11,835 nucleotides of DNA from an uncultured beta proteobacterium (GTDB lineage Bacteria; Pseudomonadota; Gammaproteobacteria; Burkholderiales; Rhodocyclaceae): contig CAJBIL010000232.1 of the NCBI GenBank assembly GCA_903953145.1, forward strand, positions 1 through 11,835. Reading direction: 5' to 3'. The first letter of the stretch is position 1, and each line of letters begins with the position of its first letter. The notes under the pieces were generated by a model. That model worked only from the letters and a program-made list of their open reading frames with translations. It was not told the DNA's origin and searched no databases. Positions 7,801 to 11,835 of the stretch are shown here, in pieces. The translations under genes and the position numbers were made by a program.

Positions 7801-8031
7801 CCCGGCGACCCCAACGACGTTGCGCTGGTCGAAACCATTCTCGCTGTTGCGCAGCACATGCATCTCCAGATCGTTGCCGAGGGGGTCGAAACCCGCGCGC
7901 AGGCTGACTTCCTAAAGGCACAGGGATTGGCGCAAGGGCTGTCGGTGATCTACCAGGGCTATCTGTTCGGCCGCCCTGAGCCGGTCGAAGTCTGGCTGGC
8001 CAGGCTGCATAGCGCAGAAAAGCCGGCGTGA
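4822..8031 (+). CDS. Membrane-bound Cache-PAS-PAS-GGDEF(degenerate)-EAL c-di-GMP phosphodiesterase
   Basis: This 1069-residue protein probably hydrolyses c-di-GMP to pGpG. Domains in order: membrane helix 20-39; periplasmic Cache_3-Cache_2-type sensor about 45-330 (DTGGSVATVFVR, GTLLGKDHPGY, GLLFVGMDLTE, KSGYAFVI); membrane helix 340-362; PAS about 381-497; PAS about 508-620 (GSIVLVNPAFCRITGY); GGDEF about 630-795; EAL about 808-1060. The GGDEF signature is DSDEF at 710-714, the I-site arginine is a histidine (HPDD, 701-704), and the usual NDTxGH segment is NEARGL, so cyclase activity is unlikely. The EAL residues are present: EAL 843-845, N901, E933, DDFGTG 963-968, K984, E1020 and Q1045. 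The degenerate GGDEF may act as a GTP-sensing regulatory domain, as shown for some other composite proteins. A small insertion precedes Q1045. The start ATG has only a weak ribosome site. The gene lies 108 bases after the dCache cyclase on the same strand. Confidence 0.93.
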   Translation: MFSAAQHPHVSDASFALRAKLSLIVVAVMAAVMLPFGWYTVRDLERAATEEAISQISASNLMLRNMIVANQDGLKIALMRLGAAFRHYYRGDFSLDETQQVNVGGVSAPVLRFNELPVNLDHRIVNQFSRDTGGSVATVFVRLGDDFLRVTTSLTREDGAPAIGTLLGKDHPGYAKVLAGQTFQGPARLFGKQYMTEYTPLLDASNRVIGLLFVGMDLTESIDSLLDKVRQITIGKSGYAFVINSAKGDGYGHFLLHPAKQGKEYAVGLAANEQEATTREILSRKSGVLFYAWRNEELGDTSPRQKIAAFSEYPELGWIVATSGYVDEFVKLSRDGRDQMILAMILVTLCAIIALNLALGRWVMTPILRLQGQLRGAERTLRTLINALPDIVCFKDGEGRWLEANEATLIYFQLQGVDYRGRRGSEMPGVEESARATFLAAEVSDELVWCSASVSQQEEAIPAADGAPRIFEIIRIPLFHSDGRRNGLVVVGRDLSERKKTDAQQRLAARVFETTGEAIMVTGIDGSIVLVNPAFCRITGYTEPEILGKTPRILNSGRHDDAFHQAMWKALQANGTWAGEVWNRRKNGEVFPELQTVSSVRDEAGKVTHYVAVFADLSEIRRAQAAAEHLSWRDALTGLANRALFLKRLEETLSNAHREGRFGDVLLIDLDRFKDINEARGLVVGDALLKAVAEQFSQILHPDDVLARLDSDEFAVLLPRLTASRDDAGRAALAVAEKLRTALRDTIALAGEFFHLEASIGIALFPATSQASATDVLRQADTAMHQAKGEGGGRAVFFETEMGDTVKERYELERELRRAIDNNELRLYLQPQVNAEAHQVAAEALVRWEHPERGLVMPGAFIPLAEASDLIVAVDHWMLAEVCRLLARLEGEGYPVRIAVNVSPRHFSRPDFVEEVKRQLATSGADPTRLVLEVTEGLVIGDVADVVAKMVALTTLGLHFSMDDFGTGYSSLSYLKRLPIHELKIDKSFIDDVPGDPNDVALVETILAVAQHMHLQIVAEGVETRAQADFLKAQGLAQGLSVIYQGYLFGRPEPVEVWLARLHSAEKPA

Positions 8032-8044
8032 TAGTCAGTTGAAT

Positions 8045-8062
8045 GTCGGGTTGAAACCCGAC
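8045..8062. terminator. Palindromic hairpin between converging genes, possible bidirectional terminator
   Basis: GTCGGGTT-GA-AACCCGAC is a perfect dyad in the 39-base gap between the converging EAL and ATPase genes. A folded transcript would have a 7-base GC-rich stem with a TGAA loop. On the plus strand a short T run (GTTTTA) follows, but only after seven bases, so it is a weak intrinsic terminator. The same motif resembles short palindromic repeats scattered in proteobacterial genomes, so it could also be one copy of a REP-like element. Confidence 0.4.
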
Positions 8063-8070
8063 GGACTGTT

Positions 8071-8847
8071 TTACACCGGCGATTTGTCTGAAACAATCTG
8101 GCCATCTACCAGTTCGATGATCCGGTCGCAGCGGGCGGCGAGGCGGGCATCATGGGTGACGATCAGGAAAGTGGTCTGGTGAGCGACATTGACTTCGCGC
8201 ATCAGCGCAAACACGCTGTCGGCTGATTTTGTATCGAGATTGCCGGTGGGTTCATCGGCCAGCACCAGCGACGGGCGCATGGCCAGTGCGCGGGCGATGG
8301 CGACGCGTTGTTGCTGGCCGCCGGACATCTGGTTGGCCTTGTTGCCGGCCTGGGCACTGAGTCCGACTTGTTCGAGCAGTGTTGCGGCGCGTTCGCGCAT
8401 TTCGTCGTCTGGCCGGCCGCGTTCGACAAGCATCGGCATCATGACGTTTTCCAGCGCGGTAAATGCGGGAATCAGGTGGTGATGCTGGAAGACGAAGCCG
8501 ATGCGGCTTCCACGCAGGCGGGTTAGTGCGCTGTCGTCGAGGCTGCCTGTTTCCTGGCCGTCGATCAGCAAGCGGCCACGGCTGGCCCGGTCGAGCAGAC
8601 CGATGAGGTTGAGCAGGGTACTCTTGCCCGAGCCGGAAGGGCCGATCAGGGCGGCAAATTCACCGCGCCGAAGTTGCAGATTGATCCCGTGCAATACCTC
8701 GATTTCAACCTCGGAGCCTGTCGCGTAGGATTTGTGGATGTCGTCCAGCTGGAGCACCCGCTGGCTTTCCGGCGCGGCTGGCGGGTTGTTTGAGTCAGCA
8801 GAGTCAGCAGAATTAGCTGAATTTATTGAATTCACTGAATTAGCCAC
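8071..8847 (-). CDS. ABC exporter ATPase, MacB/LolD type
   Basis: The 258-residue product is the cytosolic ATPase that would energise the FtsX-type permease encoded just upstream. All nucleotide-binding motifs are present: Walker A GPSGSGKST at 69-77, Q-loop Q121, signature MSGGQQQR at 174-181 (M in place of the usual L), Walker B LVLADEPTG at 194-202, the NLD D-loop, and H-loop H232. The family normally starts close to LQLDDIHKSY (residue 32 here), so about 30 residues are extra. They are a low-complexity tail of Asn/Asp/Ser/Ala triplets encoded by a 9-base tandem repeat. The start is a GTG that overlaps the permease stop by 8 bases, implying translational coupling; a second in-frame GTG at codon 5 is an alternative, and there is no ATG before the ABC domain. 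It is the last gene of the adaptor-permease-ATPase operon and converges with the EAL gene. Confidence 0.93.
   Translation of the reverse strand: MANSVNSINSANSADSADSNNPPAAPESQRVLQLDDIHKSYATGSEVEIEVLHGINLQLRRGEFAALIGPSGSGKSTLLNLIGLLDRASRGRLLIDGQETGSLDDSALTRLRGSRIGFVFQHHHLIPAFTALENVMMPMLVERGRPDDEMRERAATLLEQVGLSAQAGNKANQMSGGQQQRVAIARALAMRPSLVLADEPTGNLDTKSADSVFALMREVNVAHQTTFLIVTHDARLAARCDRIIELVDGQIVSDKSPV
8791..8844 (-). repeat. Six-copy imperfect 9-base tandem repeat at the ATPase gene start
   Basis: Six consecutive 9-base units run through this stretch: on the plus strand TGAGTCAGC, AGAGTCAGC, AGAATTAGC, TGAATTTAT, TGAATTCAC and TGAATTAGC. On the coding strand they give the residue triplets ANS, VNS, INS, ANS, ADS and ADS directly after the GTG start. 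The last unit contains the permease stop codon. Because nine is a multiple of three, a gain or loss of units would change the tail length without breaking the ATPase frame. The units are AT-richer than the flanking genes. Confidence 0.85.
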
Positions 8848-10057
8848 GGATCGCCACCACCGGGTCGAGGCGGGCGGCGCGCCGGGCCGGGATCAGCGCG
8901 GCCAGAATGCCGACCAGGCTGGCGCCCCCCGCAGAAATAGCGAACAGCCAGGGTTCGACGGTGATCATGAACAGGGGCGTGCCATCGGGATTGACCGCCA
9001 GCGTTCGCCACGCTGCGAGAAAAAACCAGGCCAGCGTCGAGCCGAGAAATGAGCCGAGCAGGCCGACAATGCCGCCTTGCAGCAGGAAAATGCGCAACAT
9101 CTGGCCGCGTGTGGCGCCCATCGCGCGCAGGATGCCGATTTCCTTCGAGCGCTGCACGACCGAGACGACCAGCACGCTGGCAATGCCAAAGGCGACCGAT
9201 AAGCCGATAAAGAAACGGATGATGTTGCTGGAGATTCTTTGCGAGTTCAGCGCGGTGAAAAACTGCGCGTTGGTCTTGATCCAGCTATCGGCTTGCAGGC
9301 CGGTTTCACGGGTGATTCTCAGTGCCATGCTTTCGGCGGTATAAATATCGTGCAGGCTCAGGTCGATGCTCGATACCCCGCCGACCAGATCGAGCAGGGT
9401 TTGTGCGCTACGCAGGCCGACATAGACGTTGCGCTGGTTTACGCCCTTGTTGCCGAGGTCAAAGAGGCCGGTGATGATCAGCGTGTCGGTGGCGCCGTTA
9501 CTGGTGGTGATGCTGAACTTGTCGCCGACGCCGGCGCCGAGATCGCGTGCCAGTTCGATGCCGATCACGGCTTCACCGGCGCTCAGGAGAAGTTGGCCGG
9601 TGACGATTTTTTCGTTGAGCGCGATGATCCGAACATAGTGTTCGGGCTCGATGCCGATCAGCGTTACGGATTTGTTGGCATCGCCACGCACGGCGAAAGC
9701 CGGGCCGGCGGCACTCGGCGAAACGGCGGCGATTTCCGGCATTTGGCTTAGATGACTGCGAATTTGCTGCCATTGATCAATTGAGCGCAGACGCTGGGCT
9801 TGCTTCTGAAGCAGCGGGCCAAGCGTGGCATCGCGCAACGGGCGGGCGATTTCCTCCTGCGGTAACAACACGATATGCGACTGCGAAGTCAGTGTCCGGC
9901 GAACCAGATTGGATTGCAGGCCGGACAGCAGCGCCGACATGAACACAATGACCGACACACCAACGCCGACCCCGACGATGATCAATAAACTCTGCGCCCG
10001 CCCTTCGCGCAGAAAGCGGGTGGCGGCAATCCATTCAAAAGGTAGCCAGGGAGTCAT
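8840..10057 (-). CDS. ABC exporter permease, FtsX/MacB type with periplasmic core domain
   Basis: This 405-residue inner-membrane protein has the four-helix layout of MacB/LolC-E-type permeases. One helix is at about 23-45 after the cytosolic FEWIAATRFLREGR amphipathic segment. A large MacB_PCD-like periplasmic domain follows at about 46-280, and three helices lie at about 282-302, 326-349 and 369-390. The RSKEIGILRAMGATRGQM segment at 303-320 is the conserved FtsX coupling region, and the tail PARRAARLDPVVAIRG is the standard family ending. Such permeases work by mechanotransmission, expelling substrates from the periplasm or outer leaflet, or extracting lipoproteins. The ATPase is a separate gene here, unlike Escherichia coli MacB where it is fused. 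The gene starts 36 bases after the adaptor gene. The ATG has no strong ribosome site. The substrate (peptide, lipid, antibiotic or lipoprotein) cannot be told from the sequence. Confidence 0.92.
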   Translation of the reverse strand: MTPWLPFEWIAATRFLREGRAQSLLIIVGVGVGVSVIVFMSALLSGLQSNLVRRTLTSQSHIVLLPQEEIARPLRDATLGPLLQKQAQRLRSIDQWQQIRSHLSQMPEIAAVSPSAAGPAFAVRGDANKSVTLIGIEPEHYVRIIALNEKIVTGQLLLSAGEAVIGIELARDLGAGVGDKFSITTSNGATDTLIITGLFDLGNKGVNQRNVYVGLRSAQTLLDLVGGVSSIDLSLHDIYTAESMALRITRETGLQADSWIKTNAQFFTALNSQRISSNIIRFFIGLSVAFGIASVLVVSVVQRSKEIGILRAMGATRGQMLRIFLLQGGIVGLLGSFLGSTLAWFFLAAWRTLAVNPDGTPLFMITVEPWLFAISAGGASLVGILAALIPARRAARLDPVVAIRG

Positions 10058-10093
10058 CTGGGTGTGTTGTGTTTTATCTTGCAGCCAGGCGTT

Positions 10094-11299
10094 TTAACGC
10101 GCAACCGCATGCACGCGGCTGCCGTCAATCACTGAGGTTTGGCTGGCCGGAACGAGCTGGTCGCCGGCTTTGATGCCGCTGATAATTTCGAGCCGGCTGT
10201 CGCTGCGGATGCCGATGCTTACCTCCTGGCGCCGGGCAACGCCATCGCGCACCACCAGCGCCCAGGGTTTCGGGCTGGCGATCTCGTGGATGACGTCGAT
10301 CGGCGCAATCACGGCATTGGTGCGGCGGGCGGTTTCGATGTCGATTGAAACGGTCATTTCCTGGCGCAGATAAGCGGGTGCGTCGGCTACGCGCAAGCGA
10401 ACTTCGACCGAGCCACGCAGCGGGTCGATGGCCGGGCTGATGAAGGTGATTTCGGCGGCAAAACGTTGATCGCGGTAGGCGTCGGCAGAGGCCAGCGCTT
10501 TTTGGCCGAGGCTCAGCAGGCGCAGATTTTTTTCGTCGATCTGCACGATCAGTTCGGTGTCGCCCGCCGGCGAGAGCGTCATCAGCAGTTTGCCCGGTTG
10601 TGCCGTGTCGCCCAGTTCGATGGCGCGGGTGAGCAGGGTGCCGGCCACTGGTGCAACTATTTTTGTATAGCCCAGCTTCGATTGCGCCACTTGCAGGCTG
10701 GCCCGCGCCTGCTCGACAGCCGCTTGCGCGAGACGGAAATCACTGCCGCCGGGCTGACTGCTGCGGGCCTGTAGTTGGGCGGCCTGCCATTGGCTTTCGG
10801 CAACCTCCAGATTACGCCGGGCGTCGTCGAGTTGGGTCTTGCTGTAAAAACCTTTGCCGACCAGCGTGCTGCTACGCTCGAAATTCTGCCGCGCCTGCAC
10901 CCGGTTAGCTTCCGCCTGACGCTGCGATTGCAGCGCCAGCGGCACGGCCAGCTCGCCCATTTGCGCCAGTCGGGCAAGGCTTTGGGTTAGCGTGGCACTG
11001 GCCTGGGCGCTGGCTGCGCGCCACTCGGTATCGTCAAGCTGGATGAGCAGTTGCCCGGCCGTTACCTGCTGCCCTTCGCGAACCGGAATTTGCATTACTT
11101 TGCCGCTGATTTGGCTGCTCAGCTCAATGCGCTGCGGCGAGCGTACCTTGCCGCTGGCGACGACTGATTGCGTTAATTCACTTTGCGTTGCAGTCGCGAT
11201 GACGACTTTTTCCCCGCGCAGTTGGGGCCAGGCAAACACGGCCAGTGCGATGAACAGAATCAGTCCGGCAAGAGCAAGCAAGCGTTTGTTGTTGAACAT
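10094..11299 (-). CDS. Periplasmic adaptor (membrane fusion) subunit of ABC exporter, MacA/HlyD type
   Basis: This 401-residue protein is anchored by one N-terminal helix (residues 6-24, LALAGLILFIALAVFAW). It would link the permease to an outer-membrane channel. Residues about 42-89 and 208-243 are the two halves of a lipoyl/biotinyl domain (IELSSQISGKV and YTKIVAPVAGTLL). Residues about 93-208, rich in Ala, Gln, Glu and Arg, form the long alpha-helical hairpin. The beta-barrel (about 245-325) and membrane-proximal domain follow. It leads an operon of adaptor, permease and ATPase, the same gene order as cyanobacterial devBCA. The ATG at 11299 is preferred; the frame extends seven codons upstream to a TTG at 11320 with no better ribosome site. 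No TolC-type gene is in the window, so an outer-membrane partner would have to be encoded elsewhere. A possible -10 element (TATAAC on the minus strand, near 11340) lies upstream but has no convincing -35. Confidence 0.92.
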   Translation of the reverse strand: MFNNKRLLALAGLILFIALAVFAWPQLRGEKVVIATATQSELTQSVVASGKVRSPQRIELSSQISGKVMQIPVREGQQVTAGQLLIQLDDTEWRAASAQASATLTQSLARLAQMGELAVPLALQSQRQAEANRVQARQNFERSSTLVGKGFYSKTQLDDARRNLEVAESQWQAAQLQARSSQPGGSDFRLAQAAVEQARASLQVAQSKLGYTKIVAPVAGTLLTRAIELGDTAQPGKLLMTLSPAGDTELIVQIDEKNLRLLSLGQKALASADAYRDQRFAAEITFISPAIDPLRGSVEVRLRVADAPAYLRQEMTVSIDIETARRTNAVIAPIDVIHEIASPKPWALVVRDGVARRQEVSIGIRSDSRLEIISGIKAGDQLVPASQTSVIDGSRVHAVAR

Positions 11300-11372
11300 G
11301 TTGAGCAATTCAAGGCGCAAGGGCAGGGCGATCAGGCGGTTATATTTGAGGACGAAGGATAATTAGCGAGTA

Positions 11373-11400
11373 CTGATGTTAACGCCTGATGTTAACCTGA
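11373..11400 (-). repeat. Tandem TGTTAAC-containing repeats upstream of the exporter operon
   Basis: On the plus strand CTGA is followed by TGTTAACGCCTGA (11377-11389) and TGTTAACCTGA (11390-11400), two back-to-back copies that differ by a two-base insertion. CTGATGTTAAC therefore occurs twice, 13 bases apart. The repeats lie about 75-100 bases upstream of the adaptor ATG. Iterated sites of this kind often mark regulator binding, but no regulator gene is present to link them to, so operator function is inference. Confidence 0.5.
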
Positions 11401-11413
11401 AATGCGGTTCAGG
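11396..11413. promoter_or_regulatory. Inverted repeat CCTGAA-N6-TTCAGG, possible operator
   Basis: This perfect dyad has 6-base arms and a 6-base centre. It overlaps the end of the tandem TGTTAAC repeats in the 178-base gap between the transposase-like fragment and the exporter operon. It could be a dimeric regulator site. It lacks a T run, so a terminator for the ISL3-like gene is less likely. Confidence 0.3.
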
Positions 11414-11477
11414 CGCTTTGTTGGCTGAAGTTTTAACGGGTATCCGGATTCTCGGGTGGACGGAGCCTGATTTCAGT

Positions 11478-11835
11478 TTAAAACTTGCCTGAATCAAAAG
11501 CCTGCTCCAGTGTGGACAGGTCTACTCCAAGGTATACCTCCCGGGTTTGAATGCGTGTCTCGTACTCGTCGTCCATGGTTGCCATCTCCCGACCGGTATC
11601 GACTTCCGGGACGGATGCCGTGAAGGTTTGTATGCACGGCCTGCACTTCAGACGGGGAACGTCGAGATGGATAACGACAGCCTTTCCGTGACTCGGGATA
11701 TCCCGGATGACCAACGTACGTTTGGCGTGAGCTACCGTGTCGTTGGATCGGCCGCAATGCGGGCAAAGGCGGGAGATCGCCTTGGGCATTGCCCGAACGT
11801 GATATTCGGTGTCGGTTTCCCGAAAGTCCACCACA
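11478..11835 (-). CDS. ISL3-type transposase-like zinc-ribbon protein, partial at right edge
   Basis: The frame is open through the right edge of the window and ends in TAA at 11478, so about 119 C-terminal codons are visible and the true start is outside. VDFRETDTEYHVRA, then RLCPHCGR, then IRDIPSHGKAVVIHLDVPRLKCRPC, matches the N-terminal zinc ribbon of ISL3-family transposases. The four zinc cysteines are at residues 24, 27, 64 and 67, counting from a GTG codon at 11834. A full ISL3 transposase of about 400 residues or more would go on to a helix-turn-helix and a DDE catalytic domain. This protein stops about 50 residues after the zinc ribbon, and its last 20 (ending QAFDSGKF) do not look like the family's next domain. 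It is either a truncated transposase remnant or a stand-alone zinc-ribbon gene. No terminal inverted repeat or target duplication is recognisable in the window. Confidence 0.6.
   Translation of the reverse strand, partial: VVDFRETDTEYHVRAMPKAISRLCPHCGRSNDTVAHAKRTLVIRDIPSHGKAVVIHLDVPRLKCRPCIQTFTASVPEVDTGREMATMDDEYETRIQTREVYLGVDLSTLEQAFDSGKF

Noticed and set aside
8045..8062. Insertion-sequence end or attachment site
   Set aside because: The dyad is isolated, lies between converging intact genes, and has no partner copy or integrase nearby.
11373..11413. Short CRISPR-like repeat array
   Set aside because: There are only two 11-13-base copies with no spacers of regular length and no cas genes, so this is not a CRISPR array.

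Overview
The window reads like chromosomal DNA of a Gram-negative proteobacterium, most likely a betaproteobacterium of the Rhodocyclales type. This rests on moderately high GC, several membrane-bound c-di-GMP enzymes, a periplasmic ChaN-PDZ protein and a periplasmic-adaptor ABC exporter; the taxonomic guess is inference. Coding density is high, and no stretch over 300 bases lacks a gene. I see no rRNA, tRNA or CRISPR array.

Left part (1-2841, minus strand): three co-directional genes, read from right to left. They are a GAF-like/GGDEF diguanylate cyclase, a secreted ChaN-family protein with a C-terminal PDZ domain, and the first 138 codons of an exported protein that looks like an M1-type metallopeptidase and runs off the left edge. 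Gaps of about 75 and 35 bases allow an operon.

Middle (2842-8031): a divergent promoter region, then two plus-strand genes. The first is a dCache-HAMP-GGDEF diguanylate cyclase. The second is a 1069-residue Cache-PAS-PAS-GGDEF-EAL protein whose GGDEF signature has decayed to DSDEF while its EAL catalytic residues are intact, so it is probably a phosphodiesterase. With the minus-strand cyclase this makes a three-gene c-di-GMP block: two probable synthases and one probable hydrolase, each with a different sensory input.

Right part (8071-11299, minus strand): a three-gene exporter operon in the order periplasmic adaptor, FtsX/MacB-type permease, ATPase. The permease and ATPase genes overlap by 8 bases. 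The ATPase begins with an unusual six-copy 9-base tandem repeat that spans the permease stop codon. No outer-membrane channel gene is present. Upstream of the adaptor lie tandem TGTTAAC-containing repeats and an inverted repeat that could be an operator. At the right edge is part of an ISL3-type transposase-like zinc-ribbon protein, a hint of mobile DNA.

I found no clearly new biological system. The most unusual items are the repeat-encoded start of the ATPase, the compact c-di-GMP block, and the repeat array upstream of the exporter operon.
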